Source of the DNA: Myxococcota bacterium
Lineage (GTDB): Bacteria; Myxococcota_A; Polyangia; Palsa-1104; JAEUJZ01
Direction of reading: 5' to 3'
Assembly: GCA_025057315.1 (NCBI GenBank)
Contig: JANWXW010000050.1
Location: forward strand, 99,308 to 163,307
DNA length: 64,000 nucleotides
Shown here piece after piece: positions 8,535 through 17,443 of the stretch. The notes beneath the pieces are model-generated. The model did not search any database. It was not told where the DNA came from and saw only the letters and a list, made by a program, of their open reading frames with translations. How positions within the stretch are numbered: position 1 is the stretch's first letter; the number at the start of each line of letters is the position of its first letter. The translations under genes were made by a program, and so were the position numbers.

Positions 8535-9314
8535 ATGTATCGCATCTGCCCCCCGCCCCCTGCCTCGGGGGCTCATCCTGGTCCTGGTGCGCTGGGCCCG
8601 CTGCGTCCCGTGGAGCAGCAGACGGCCGACCTGCTAGGCGAGGTGCTGTCGCGGGCCATGTCAGTTGGCGTCCTGTGGTCGCCGTGGCGCTGTCGGCTGA
8701 TTCTGGATCTGGCCAGCAGGGCAGCCCACCGGCAGGCGCGCGTGTACCTGGTTGGCCCGGCCGATCTGGGTCAGCAGCTCGATGAGCGGGCCTGGCTCCG
8801 CGATCATGGCGGCCGGCTGCTGTCGCGACGTGGCGTTTCGTGCGGTGCCGACCTGCTCTTGCTTAACAGCGGCGTCCAGCGCACGGCGCTCTTGTTCCTG
8901 CACCGGCCGGCGCGGAGCTTCTGGGTCTGGCTGTCGGACCGACAGGCCGAGGCTGCAGCCGACTGGTTTTCGCACCTCTTTTGGCACCGCTCGACCGAAG
9001 AGGGTCGTGTCAGCCCGGGTGGTTACCGATTTCAGCGCTGCGGCGCGCCGCCTTTTCAGGTCCCAGACCTGCCGCCCGAAGCGCCGCTGTGGCTGACGCA
9101 GGGCCCGCTGCCGGAGGTGACGCCCCCCGGGGCACTGGTTCATGACCCGGCTGTCGGCCGGGACTTGGGACTGCCAACATTTGCTGTTAGCAAGATATCT
9201 GGCCACATCGATGCACCTTCCACCAGCAGGGGAGGGTGGTCGCTGCGCTTGCGGCTCGATCCACTGCAAGCGCGCCAGCTGTATGCCGCGGCCATGCTTG
9301 TGCTAAGGCGCTAG
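8535..9314 (+). CDS. hypothetical protein
   Basis: 259 residues from the ATG at 8535. A longer reading from 8442, inside the previous gene, is possible, but the added segment is AT-richer than coding sequence here. Alternating hydrophobic strands (ARVYLVGPADL, ADLLLLNSG, TALLFLHRP) and a late FSHLFWHR segment suggest a mixed alpha/beta fold. They recall phospholipase-D-like or helicase-accessory proteins, but no HKD motif is present and no family is claimed. The 3' end overlaps the convergent carboxypeptidase gene by 12 bases. Confidence 0.55.
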   Translation: MYRICPPPPASGAHPGPGALGPLRPVEQQTADLLGEVLSRAMSVGVLWSPWRCRLILDLASRAAHRQARVYLVGPADLGQQLDERAWLRDHGGRLLSRRGVSCGADLLLLNSGVQRTALLFLHRPARSFWVWLSDRQAEAAADWFSHLFWHRSTEEGRVSPGGYRFQRCGAPPFQVPDLPPEAPLWLTQGPLPEVTPPGALVHDPAVGRDLGLPTFAVSKISGHIDAPSTSRGGWSLRLRLDPLQARQLYAAAMLVLRR

Positions 9315-11087
9315 GGCAGGCACATCGTCGGTTCGCAGAATCGGGTAGAGATCATAACGATCGTCCCAGGATGGATGGCGCTCGTGGAAAAAGCGCAGCC
9401 GGGCAGCTGGGTCGCGGGCGAAGGCGGCATCGTGCTGCAGCCGTCGCACAAAGGCCGCCCGCAGCGCCGGATCGCGCGCCAGCATGTCTGCGGCGATCTC
9501 CTCGGCCACATAAGGCTCCATGTACTCTTTTTGTTCCAGGTGGGCGTTGAAAAAACCCCACGACAGCAGCGAGTCTGGCCCCAGCGGATCCAGCAGATGA
9601 ACCAGCAGCATGGCTGGGCGCTGGGCGATTGGCACAAACAGCGACCCGACTGGCAGCTCACGGCGCTCGCGCTGCCAGGTACCTCGCACAGAGACGGTCA
9701 TTCGGCCCTCGAAGGGACTGCTGCGAAAGGTCTTGTCGTGGATGCGAAAGGCCTCGACCTGCAGCAGCTGGCTTCGGCGAAGCGGCGCCACATCGATCCC
9801 GTGCAGACGTAACTTTTCGCCCACCCAGCTGGCATGGGCTGCCGGCACCAAGTAGCCCGCTCGTGGGGCGCGGGTCCGGACCACGGCCCGTACCTCGTTG
9901 TACAGAGGTACCTGCCAGAGCTGGGGTCGACGTCGGTCATAGCGGATGCGCAGAGCGCCCGAGATGGCCGATGGCTCTTGGCTGTAGGCAAACCCTGGGA
10001 AGCGCAGGGGCACGGCATGCTCGGTGTGTTCGAACACCAGCGGCACTTCCTGGCCACCGAGGTGGAGTGCCTCCTCGTCGGCGGCGCGGGCCGCTTGCAA
10101 CCAGGACGAACCACTGGATGCGGCCTGCTCGACCAGCGCCCGGATGACCTCTGCTGTGGCCTGAACCCGTCGGTGGTAGGGCTTCCAGGAATGCGTTTCG
10201 ACCAGGACTGCCAGCCGGTTGCGCAGCGGCCAGTAGCCAGTGGAGAAGCGCGGGGTCGGTACGCCCACAGCAAAACCAGAAGTGGGGTCACCCTCTCGTA
10301 CAAAAGACGGATAGAACGACAGCGGACGAAAGCCGCGCCCCTGCAAGCGTTGGAGCACAGCGTCGCTGAGCGAGCGGGCCACGCGGCGCAGGGGCTCGGG
10401 GCCGGCATGGCGGGGCTCGACCATCACGGCCACATCGGGTTGAAAGTCTGCGCCATCGGTGACGTGCAGGTCCGCATAGAGCACAGGATCCCAGACTTGG
10501 AGCAGCTGCAGCAGCGCGCGCATCTCGGGCGCATCGGCCTTGGCATAGTCACGGTTCAGGTTGAGGTTCTGCGCCGTGGTGCGCCAACCCGTCTCGGCTG
10601 GACCGGCCTGGTTGGGTCGCTGGTGCGGCCCGAACCGCTCGTGGCCATCGACATTGAGGACCGGGATCAACACCACGGTGGTGCCGTGCAGGGACCTGTC
10701 CCCGGGGTTGGTGAGCCACTGGCGAAGCACCAGCAGACCGGCGTCTTTGCCATCGATCTCGCCGGCGTGGATGCCGGCTTGAAGGAACACCACGGGCCGG
10801 TGTCGCTGCCGTGCCACCTCTGGCGACACAGTGCCATCGGCTGATGCCACCAGCGCGGTCATCGGTCGGCCTTCTGGTGTCACGCCGAAGCGCAGGCACA
10901 GGACGCGACCGGGGAAGCGTTGCGGCAAGACCTCGCACAGCCGCAGAACCTCCTCGTAACGTCCCGTGCGCTGGAAGCCGCTCCGCTCAGCCAGGGTCGT
11001 CAGCTCGTTGCTCTGGGCCGGGCCAGAGACCGCTCCCGTCCCCAAGAGCGCGCACACCAGGGCCGCCCATCGAGGGAGGAGCCGCAC
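9303..11087 (-). CDS. secreted M14-family zinc carboxypeptidase
   Basis: 594 residues from a GTG start, with a signal peptide (LPRWAALVCALLGTGAVSG). The M14 zinc site is clear: H107 and E110 (GIHAGEIDG) with H208 (ADLHVTDG). The family's substrate-binding Asn-Arg is in NLNRD (R179). The protein is longer than classical carboxypeptidases; about 270 residues follow the core domain. It probably trims C-terminal residues from peptides or cell-wall peptides in the periplasm or outside. The start codon directly abuts the stop of the hydroxyisourate hydrolase gene with no base between, so it is the last gene of the ureide operon although no metabolic link is obvious. Confidence 0.88.
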   Translation of the reverse strand: MRLLPRWAALVCALLGTGAVSGPAQSNELTTLAERSGFQRTGRYEEVLRLCEVLPQRFPGRVLCLRFGVTPEGRPMTALVASADGTVSPEVARQRHRPVVFLQAGIHAGEIDGKDAGLLVLRQWLTNPGDRSLHGTTVVLIPVLNVDGHERFGPHQRPNQAGPAETGWRTTAQNLNLNRDYAKADAPEMRALLQLLQVWDPVLYADLHVTDGADFQPDVAVMVEPRHAGPEPLRRVARSLSDAVLQRLQGRGFRPLSFYPSFVREGDPTSGFAVGVPTPRFSTGYWPLRNRLAVLVETHSWKPYHRRVQATAEVIRALVEQAASSGSSWLQAARAADEEALHLGGQEVPLVFEHTEHAVPLRFPGFAYSQEPSAISGALRIRYDRRRPQLWQVPLYNEVRAVVRTRAPRAGYLVPAAHASWVGEKLRLHGIDVAPLRRSQLLQVEAFRIHDKTFRSSPFEGRMTVSVRGTWQRERRELPVGSLFVPIAQRPAMLLVHLLDPLGPDSLLSWGFFNAHLEQKEYMEPYVAEEIAADMLARDPALRAAFVRRLQHDAAFARDPAARLRFFHERHPSWDDRYDLYPILRTDDVPALAP

Positions 11088-11432
11088 TTAGCTTCCCCGG
11101 TATGTAGAGTAGCCGAAGGGGCTGAGCAAAAGGGGTACGTGGTAGTGCTGCTCTGGATCTTGCACCATGAAGACCACCGACACCTCGGGATAGAAGCCTT
11201 CGATTCCATGGCGCCGGAAGTAGCTACCCGTGTCGAAGCGCAGCAGATAGACCGCCGGCTGCAGAGCCTCCCCCGGCGGCAGGAGCGTCCGCAGGCGACC
11301 GTCGCCGTCGGTTTCACCGCGGCCTATCTCGATGAGCTCACCTCCTGGGCTGCGGCGCAGCAGCACCACCGCTACACCACCGGCGGGCTTGCCGCGGCTC
11401 GTGTCGAGAACATGGGTCGTGATGTTGCTCAT
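11088..11432 (-). CDS. uraH: 5-hydroxyisourate hydrolase (transthyretin-like)
   Basis: 114 residues, the usual family length. It hydrolyses 5-hydroxyisourate, the product of urate oxidation, to OHCU. Visible hallmarks are MSNITTHVLDTSRG with the active-site H7, the conserved H98 in HYHVPLLL, and the C-terminal signature YRGS that separates the enzyme from transthyretin. Its ATG overlaps the TGA of the allantoicase/decarboxylase fusion (ATGA), so it is translated from the same mRNA. It supplies the substrate for the decarboxylase domain of that fusion. Confidence 0.95.
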   Translation of the reverse strand: MSNITTHVLDTSRGKPAGGVAVVLLRRSPGGELIEIGRGETDGDGRLRTLLPPGEALQPAVYLLRFDTGSYFRRHGIEGFYPEVSVVFMVQDPEQHYHVPLLLSPFGYSTYRGS

Positions 11433-12958
11433 TGCATCACCAGCTTTTCTAGCCGAAGGTCCGTGATCCGGCGTTGCTCTTCCGCCGCGACCCGCAGTTC
11501 CACCTCTGGACTGTTGCTCATGCGCGCACGCAGCATAGCGAGCAATTCGGCGGCCGACTTCCCCGCGGCGCAAGCAATGAAAAGATGGCCGAAGCGTGCC
11601 TCGTACTCGCGGTTGGCTGCCACGAAAGCCTCCGCCTCGGCGGCCACCCCGGCCTGCTCCTCGGCAGACCAGCGGGCCGAGGCGCCCAGACCCTGCGGGC
11701 GCTCGCCGATGCGGGGGTGGGCGGCAAAGGCATCCAGCCAGTCCTGGGGCTGGAGCATGTCGAAGACCTCCCTTGCTGCCTGGCGCAGCATGGCCATGTC
11801 GGCAAAAGGCCGCCGCGCTGCCATGTGCCGGGCCCATGAGCGCGCACCGCAGCAGGCGAGCAGCGCCTGTTCTGCCTCCTTGTCATCGAGGGTGTTGAGC
11901 CACAGCAGGCCTTGGGTTGCGCGGCCAGCCGGTGTGAGCGTGCCCCACAGGCGAAGGCGGCTGACGCCCCCGTCAGGATAGATGGCGAACCGCACGTGGG
12001 TGACCGGCATGTGAGAGACCAGCTCTTGCTCGAAGAGATGGCGCGTATGGGGCACAAGGGGCGTGCGCGGCAGGATCTCTCCATAGGGGGCATCTGCTGC
12101 CAGCGGGTCTGCTCCGGGGTGAGCCAGCGCATCCATGCCAGCCAGGGCGCAGCTGTCTGGCGCGTTGCCCTTAAAATGAGCCGTGTCCACCTCCACGGTG
12201 TGGATGATTCCCTGGGCCGCCAGGCGAACCACCACCCAGTCCGGCCCTTCCCCGCGGCTGCGCCGCGTCTCCCAGCCATCCCCCATGTGCAGACTGGGCC
12301 CGGGCAAGATGAGGTTGTGGCGCGAGCCAAAGAACATGTCGCTGCAACCAATGACCCGCCCGCCGTTCTCGATGGCCGCCAGGTCCACCTCGCCGCGCCG
12401 CAACCAGCGGGAGTCGGGCACAACCTCACCGTAGACCCGCAGTCGTGCCACCCCCCCGTCAGGGTAGATGTTCAGACGGAGGTGGGTGAAGCGGCGCATC
12501 CCCCCCCGCGCCTCATCGATCGCGAAGCCATTGCGCGAGTCGCCGCGGAGCGGGCTGCGAGGCAACACTTCGGTCCAGTGCGTGTCGGCGCTGAGCAGCT
12601 CCTGCGGGCTCGCATGTCCGCGCGCCGCGCAGGCATCGATGGAGCACGACTGTGGGAAGTTGCCCCGAAAATGCGTGGTGTCCACCACGACAATGCGCAA
12701 CAGGCCCGGCAGACCCAGCCGGATGAGGCAGAAGTCATGACCCGGGGTGCGCCTGCGGCGCGTCTCCCAGCCGTCCATCCACTTGCCACGATCCGTGTAC
12801 TTCCCCTCTAAGAATACGGGCGGCGCCGTGCGAAGCAGGTTGTCCTTGCTGGCGAAGAACTCGTCGTTGGCATAGAGCACAGCACCACCTAGGCGTTCGG
12901 ACGCCAGGTCCACCAGCTCGTCTGCCCGGGCCTCTAGGTTCTCCACCGGTTGCATCAT
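11429..12958 (-). CDS. allantoicase fused to OHCU decarboxylase
   Basis: 509 residues combining two ureide enzymes. Residues 1 to about 340 hold the two homologous halves of allantoicase (DGWETRRRR with VVVDTTHFRGN, and GDGWETRRSRG with VEVDTAHFKGN), which split allantoate into ureidoglycolate and urea. Residues about 350-509 form an OHCU decarboxylase domain: AHPRIGE with the catalytic-type H414, GHLFIACAAGKSA and a SNSPEVELRVA-like end. This domain makes S-allantoin. The two halves act at non-consecutive steps with allantoinase between them. The gene is coupled by ATGA overlaps to allantoinase upstream and hydroxyisourate hydrolase downstream. No stop or frameshift separates the domains. 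Confidence 0.92.
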   Translation of the reverse strand: MMQPVENLEARADELVDLASERLGGAVLYANDEFFASKDNLLRTAPPVFLEGKYTDRGKWMDGWETRRRRTPGHDFCLIRLGLPGLLRIVVVDTTHFRGNFPQSCSIDACAARGHASPQELLSADTHWTEVLPRSPLRGDSRNGFAIDEARGGMRRFTHLRLNIYPDGGVARLRVYGEVVPDSRWLRRGEVDLAAIENGGRVIGCSDMFFGSRHNLILPGPSLHMGDGWETRRSRGEGPDWVVVRLAAQGIIHTVEVDTAHFKGNAPDSCALAGMDALAHPGADPLAADAPYGEILPRTPLVPHTRHLFEQELVSHMPVTHVRFAIYPDGGVSRLRLWGTLTPAGRATQGLLWLNTLDDKEAEQALLACCGARSWARHMAARRPFADMAMLRQAAREVFDMLQPQDWLDAFAAHPRIGERPQGLGASARWSAEEQAGVAAEAEAFVAANREYEARFGHLFIACAAGKSAAELLAMLRARMSNSPEVELRVAAEEQRRITDLRLEKLVMQ

Positions 12959-14346
12959 ATACCTCTACCTCCACGGAGCCAGACCCCCTGCGGAGGGGCA
13001 AAGGCGCCGTCTTCATAGATCACCTGTCCCCGGAGCAACGTCCGGCGTACCACCCCGCGCAGCACGCGGCCCCGGTAAGGTGTCAAGCTATGGCGGTGCG
13101 CGAGCCGTTCCGGCTCGACGGCAAACATCGCATCCGGATCCCACAGGACGAGGTCCGCATCGCATCCGGGGGCGATGCGTCCCTTGCGGTCGGCAAGGCC
13201 CACGAGTGCCGCTGGCCGAGCGCTCATCCAGCTCGAGAGCCGCACCAGGTCGTTGGGGCCGCCACCCCGCTCGCGCAGGGCAGTCCACACCGCGGGTAGA
13301 GCAAGTTGCAGGGAGCAAATGCCACCCCAGGCACGCATGAAGTCGCCGCTGGCAGAACATTTTAGCTCCGGTGCTGAGGGGGAGTGGTCAGTCACCACCT
13401 GGTCAATGAGGCCCTCCCGCAGCGCATCCCACAGACGCTCCCGGTTCTCCGCCTCGCGGATGGGCGGGGCACACTTATATTCGGTCGCGCCTGGCGGAAC
13501 TTCCTCAGCAGCGAAGGTCAGATAATGAGGGCAGGTCTCGACGGTGAACGGCGCGCCGCGTTCCTTGGCCTGCCGCACCAAGGGCAGAGCATCGGCTGAC
13601 GACAGGTGAACAATGTGTATTTTGACCCCCATTTCGTGGGACAAACGAGCGACCAGCTCCACTGCCAAATCCTCGGCTCGGCGTGGGCGCGAGCGCAGGT
13701 AGGTGGCGTAGCGGCGCGGGTCCTCCTGCCCCAGCCCTAGGGCGGCCTCCTGCAGCGGTCCAGGCAGCTCGGCGTGGCAGAGCAGCGGCAGCCCCAACCC
13801 GGCCAGCACCCGCAGGCCAGCGCGCAGGTCGTCCTCGATCACGGGTGGAAACTCATCGACCCCGGAGGGTGCCAGGAAGCACTTGCAGGCCAGCGCTCCC
13901 TCACGAGCCAGCTCGGTCAGGGAGCCAGCATTGCCTGGCACCAGGCCCGCGCACAGCCCTAGGTCTACGTGGAGCTTGCCCTCGGTGGCCGCGATCTTGG
14001 CGCGGAGGCCGGCCGCGCTGGTGGTGGGCGGAATGCTGTTGAGCGGCATATCCATCAGCGTGGTCACCCCCCCTGCAGCTGCTGCGCGCGTGGCGGTCCA
14101 GAAGCCCTCCCACTCTGTACGGCCGGGTTCATTGATGTGCACGTGCGTGTCCACCAGGCCCGCCATGATCACCAGATCCCCTGCCTCTAGCACAGGGCAG
14201 CCAGTGGGCACGGCTTCCGGCGGCGTCACGGCCAGGATCCGACCTGCGCGCACCTGCACGGCCGCCGGCCGTACGCCGTCTTCTAGCACCACACGCCTTC
14301 CGCGCACGACCAGGTCGGGCAGATCGGCAGACCGCACCGCGATCAT
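12955..14346 (-). CDS. allB: allantoinase
   Basis: 463 residues, normal for the family. It opens the hydantoin ring of allantoin to give allantoate, in the cytoplasm. All metal ligands of the amidohydrolase fold are visible: H68 and H70 (DTHVH), the carboxylated lysine K155 (ALACKCFLAPSG), H191 (CHAE), H247 (HIVHLSS) and D320 (VVTDHSP). KCFLAPSG and NEPGRTEWEGF are typical of allantoinase rather than dihydropyrimidinase or dihydroorotase. It is the first gene of the minus-strand ureide operon and overlaps the next gene by four bases. No ureide regulator or uricase gene lies within the window. Confidence 0.94.
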   Translation of the reverse strand: MIAVRSADLPDLVVRGRRVVLEDGVRPAAVQVRAGRILAVTPPEAVPTGCPVLEAGDLVIMAGLVDTHVHINEPGRTEWEGFWTATRAAAAGGVTTLMDMPLNSIPPTTSAAGLRAKIAATEGKLHVDLGLCAGLVPGNAGSLTELAREGALACKCFLAPSGVDEFPPVIEDDLRAGLRVLAGLGLPLLCHAELPGPLQEAALGLGQEDPRRYATYLRSRPRRAEDLAVELVARLSHEMGVKIHIVHLSSADALPLVRQAKERGAPFTVETCPHYLTFAAEEVPPGATEYKCAPPIREAENRERLWDALREGLIDQVVTDHSPSAPELKCSASGDFMRAWGGICSLQLALPAVWTALRERGGGPNDLVRLSSWMSARPAALVGLADRKGRIAPGCDADLVLWDPDAMFAVEPERLAHRHSLTPYRGRVLRGVVRRTLLRGQVIYEDGAFAPPQGVWLRGGRGI

Positions 14347-14431
14347 CGGCGAGACGCTATGCGGACCGCTTTGCGCCTGTCAAGTCAGCCGTCCCTCGGC
14401 GCGCGATTTGGCCGCTGCCCGATAACGATGG

Positions 14432-15853
14432 TCAGCAGAAGCCATCTTGGCGTTCGGCCCGCTCCAGCACCAGCAGCGCCTCGACGTGGGGTGTGTGCGG
14501 ATGCATGTCGTAGGCCGAAGCAACCACGAGCCGGTACCCGCGCGCCAGCAGCAGGCGCAGATCGCGAGCCAGGCTGGATGGGTCGCAGCTCACATAGGCC
14601 AGGGCCCGCGGAGCGAGGGCGACCACGCGCTCTAGCACCTCTGCTGCACAGCCGCGTCGAGGGGGGTTGAGCGCACACAGCGTGGGGGAGAGCCCCATCC
14701 CCGCAATTGCCGCCAGCCCAGCAGCGGCATCCCCGCACAGGTATTGGGCACGCACGCCGGCCCGCTGGGCCGTCGCCTCGGCATCGGCCATGGAAGAAGG
14801 CGCCTCATCCACCCCCAGCACGCGCAGTCCAGGGGCGAGGGCCGCAACCGCCAGGCCCAGTCCACCCACACCGCAATACAGGTCTAGCAGCACGTCGTCC
14901 GGCCTTGGCCGCAGGGCTGCTGCGGCATCGGCGTACAGCTGTGCAGCGACGGCGCGGTTGACCTGCAAGAACGATCGCGGTGAGGCCCTCAGATGCAGCG
15001 GGCCCGATGGCAGTTCCAGGCGCTCCCACAGCGCGGCCGTGCCGTGTAGCACCCGATCTGCCGCTGCACCGGCTGCATCCAGGATGATATCGCCGGGACG
15101 GGGGTTTTCATGCAGGGTCACGCTGCAAACCGCTGGCTCGGTCGCGCACAGCTGGTCCACGAGTCGGTTCAGCGCGGGCGCCGGCGGCACCTCGGCGAAG
15201 ACCAGACTCACCTGGGCCTGCCCATCGGCTGTGTCGCGCAGCAGCACGTAGCGGAGCTGGCCTGCGCCAGCTCGCTCGTCGAATGCGGACAGGTGCACGG
15301 CGGCGCGGGCAACGCTGCAAGTGAGCCCACGCAGCAGCGGCGTGACCACCCGGCAGCCGGTCAGATCCACCACCTGGTGCGAGCGCGGGGCATAGGCGCC
15401 AAGCACCAGCCGTCCCTGCTGCATCGCTGCCACCAGCTTGGCCCGGCCCCGCTGTCCGAGGCCTTGCTGGGGCGATGGCACACAGACGACCTTGCCAGGC
15501 GTCGCGCCGGCTGCGGTCAGCGCCTCGGCAAGCCGCGCCGCCTTCCAGCGGAGCTGCGCCGGATAGGCCAGGTGTTGCAGGACGCACCCACCGCACCGCC
15601 CAAAGGCTGGGCAGATCGGTACCACCCGCTCTGGCGCCGCGTTGGCCCGCCGCCGCAGCGCAGCCCAGGCCTCGGGTCGGTGGGGACTGCGGTGCAGCAG
15701 GCGAACCTCAGCCTCCTCGCCAGGCAGCAGCCCCGCGACGTGCACCTGCACCTGGCGCCCGCCCAGATGGCAGAGGCCCACCCCCGCCCCCTTCTCATCC
15801 AGGGAGGCGGCGCGCACGCGCACGGTTTTTGATAGGCTATCGACTCCGGCCAT
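14432..15853 (-). CDS. RNA uracil-5-methyltransferase (RlmD/TrmA family)
   Basis: 473 residues. A TRAM-like RNA-binding beta domain (VRVRAASLDEKGAGVG, with LLPGEEAEVRL) opens the protein. A [4Fe-4S] motif C81-x5-C87-x2-C90 follows (CPAFGRCGGC), with a fourth Cys probably in DLTGCRVV. The C-terminal Rossmann domain has the SAM motif LLDLYCGVGGLGL, NPPRRGC and the catalytic-Cys motif YVSCDPSSLARDL. It methylates a uridine in 23S rRNA (RlmD/RlmC type) or tRNA; the exact base cannot be read from sequence. It is divergent from mnmA across 26 bases, pairing two RNA-modification genes. Confidence 0.9.
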   Translation of the reverse strand: MAGVDSLSKTVRVRAASLDEKGAGVGLCHLGGRQVQVHVAGLLPGEEAEVRLLHRSPHRPEAWAALRRRANAAPERVVPICPAFGRCGGCVLQHLAYPAQLRWKAARLAEALTAAGATPGKVVCVPSPQQGLGQRGRAKLVAAMQQGRLVLGAYAPRSHQVVDLTGCRVVTPLLRGLTCSVARAAVHLSAFDERAGAGQLRYVLLRDTADGQAQVSLVFAEVPPAPALNRLVDQLCATEPAVCSVTLHENPRPGDIILDAAGAAADRVLHGTAALWERLELPSGPLHLRASPRSFLQVNRAVAAQLYADAAAALRPRPDDVLLDLYCGVGGLGLAVAALAPGLRVLGVDEAPSSMADAEATAQRAGVRAQYLCGDAAAGLAAIAGMGLSPTLCALNPPRRGCAAEVLERVVALAPRALAYVSCDPSSLARDLRLLLARGYRLVVASAYDMHPHTPHVEALLVLERAERQDGFC

Positions 15854-15879
15854 GGGAAGGATAATCTACTGCGGCACCC
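15854..15879. promoter_or_regulatory. compact divergent promoter region
   Basis: Only 26 bases separate two divergent ATG codons. GATAAT (15860-15865) can serve as the -10 for mnmA, and the same bases read GATTAT on the other strand, seven bases before the methyltransferase ATG. Any -35 elements must lie inside the opposing coding sequences, and leaders must be very short. Confidence 0.35.
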
Positions 15880-16989
15880 ATGCACGGCTCCACTCATTCG
15901 GCTGCTCCCATCGTGGTTGCTCTGTCAGGCGGCGTGGACAGCGCCACGTGCGCCGCCTTGCTGGTCGAGGCAGGCGAGCCGGTGGTGGGCATCTTCATGC
16001 GCCTATATGATGCCTCTGGCACTGCGGCCTCAGCCGGCGGGCGGTGCTGCGGGCCGCGCGACCTGGAAGATGCTCGGGCTGTGTGCGAACACCTGGGCAT
16101 CCCCTTTTATGTTGCTAACTACGAGGAAGCGTTCCGCGAGGCGGTGATCGACGACTTCGTGCGCGCCTACACCCATGGGCGCACACCCAACCCCTGTGTG
16201 CGCTGCAACGAGCGGATCAAGTTCCTGCCGCTGCTACGGCGGGCGCGTGCTCTGGGCGCCGCCGCGCTGTGCACCGGCCACTATGCACGCATCGAGCGCG
16301 ACCCCGATGGGGCGCGCCTGCGGCTCCTGCGCGCCGTGGATGCACGGAAGGACCAGTCCTACTTTCTCTTTTCCATGCCTCCCTCGTCGCTAAACTACGT
16401 CCGCTTTCCGCTGGGGAGCCTGTCCAAGGAACAAGTGCGCGCGCACGCCCGCCGGCTCGGGCTGCCCAACGCTGACAAGCCCGAGTCGCAGGAAATCTGC
16501 TTTGTCCCGGACGGAGATCACGCCGGGTTTGTGGCCCGACACGCCAGCACCACGGGCGGCGAGCTGGTGGATGTGTCCGGCCGGGTGGTGGGCCGTCACG
16601 AGGGTGTGCACCGCTTCACCATCGGGCAGCGCCGCGGCATCGGGGTGGGCCTGGGGGAAAAGTTGTACGTCGTGCGCATCGAGGCGGCCACCGGGCGCGT
16701 GTACATTGGTCCGCGGGAGGCCTTGGCCAGATCCCACTTTTGCGTCGAGGAGCTGCACTGGCTTGGGGAGGTACCACTGCCCGGCGAGGCCATCGAGGCC
16801 GATGTGCAGATCCGCTACCGCCACCAGCCGCGGCCGGCGCGCATCGAGATCCTGCCGGATGGGACAGCACGTGTCCATCTGACCGCGCCCGAGTACGGCG
16901 TGGCGCCGGGGCAAGCAGCGGTCTTTTACCGCGGGGACGAGGTCCTGGGGGGCGGCTTCATCGCACCCGAGGTCATTCAAACCACGTAG
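15880..16989 (+). CDS. mnmA: tRNA-specific 2-thiouridylase
   Basis: 369 residues, the usual length. It adenylates and thiolates U34 of tRNA-Lys, -Glu and -Gln, taking sulfur from a persulfide relay. The PP-loop ATP site is SGGVDS at 16-21. The two catalytic cysteines are C106 (NPCVRCN) and C207 (SQEICFVPDGD). GYIGPRE- and TVGQR-type signatures appear as VYIGPREA and FTIGQRRGIG, followed by a C-terminal beta-barrel. The last 17 bases overlap the convergent lipoprotein gene. Confidence 0.96.
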   Translation: MHGSTHSAAPIVVALSGGVDSATCAALLVEAGEPVVGIFMRLYDASGTAASAGGRCCGPRDLEDARAVCEHLGIPFYVANYEEAFREAVIDDFVRAYTHGRTPNPCVRCNERIKFLPLLRRARALGAAALCTGHYARIERDPDGARLRLLRAVDARKDQSYFLFSMPPSSLNYVRFPLGSLSKEQVRAHARRLGLPNADKPESQEICFVPDGDHAGFVARHASTTGGELVDVSGRVVGRHEGVHRFTIGQRRGIGVGLGEKLYVVRIEAATGRVYIGPREALARSHFCVEELHWLGEVPLPGEAIEADVQIRYRHQPRPARIEILPDGTARVHLTAPEYGVAPGQAAVFYRGDEVLGGGFIAPEVIQTT

Positions 16990-17443
16990 GGACAATGCGC
17001 CGGATCTCGGGCAGCAGCGACAGGGCACACAGCCGGGCCCAGGCCTCGTCGGTCAGTGCGCCATGGTGCCCCAGGCACTCGGCCATGCCGGTGGGGAAAA
17101 AGCACAGCCACTCGCGCTGCGTGTCACAGCCGGCGCGGCCTCTGCCTGCAGCGCAGCGCACCGATGGGGCGATGGCCTGGACCCGTGCCAGCAGAGCCGC
17201 GTCGCCGGCGGGCAGGCAAAACTCCAGGCTGCCATCGTGTTGGCAGCCGCGCTCGCGCGAAAACGCCATCTTGTCCGGTCGACAGTCGGTCGCCTGGTCG
17301 ACGGAGGCCGACAGATCGGGCGCGGCAGTCAAGTCGACCTGGGCAGCTTGGTCTGGCTGAGCCGGCCGGTCCATGGCATCGGCAGGGACGGGGGCACGGC
17401 ATGCAGAGACCAGCAGCAGGGCGGCCGCTCTCGTTCGCCTCAC
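16973..17443 (-). CDS. small Cys-containing lipoprotein
   Basis: 156 residues from a GTG start. A basic N-terminus and hydrophobic segment end in the lipobox LVSAC. A spacer of Asp/Ala-rich segments (VDLTAAPDLSASVDQ) follows, a style repeated in other lipoproteins of this window, then a compact domain with six cysteines. The family is not recognised. Its GTG overlaps the stop of the acyltransferase gene (GTGA), so both are in one operon. Confidence 0.65.
   Translation of the reverse strand: MRRTRAAALLLVSACRAPVPADAMDRPAQPDQAAQVDLTAAPDLSASVDQATDCRPDKMAFSRERGCQHDGSLEFCLPAGDAALLARVQAIAPSVRCAAGRGRAGCDTQREWLCFFPTGMAECLGHHGALTDEAWARLCALSLLPEIRRIVPTWFE

Noticed and set aside
11912..12811. A 299-codon plus-strand frame within the allantoicase fusion gene
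   Set aside because: The minus-strand reading shows clear allantoicase halves; the plus-strand reading has no domain-like segments.
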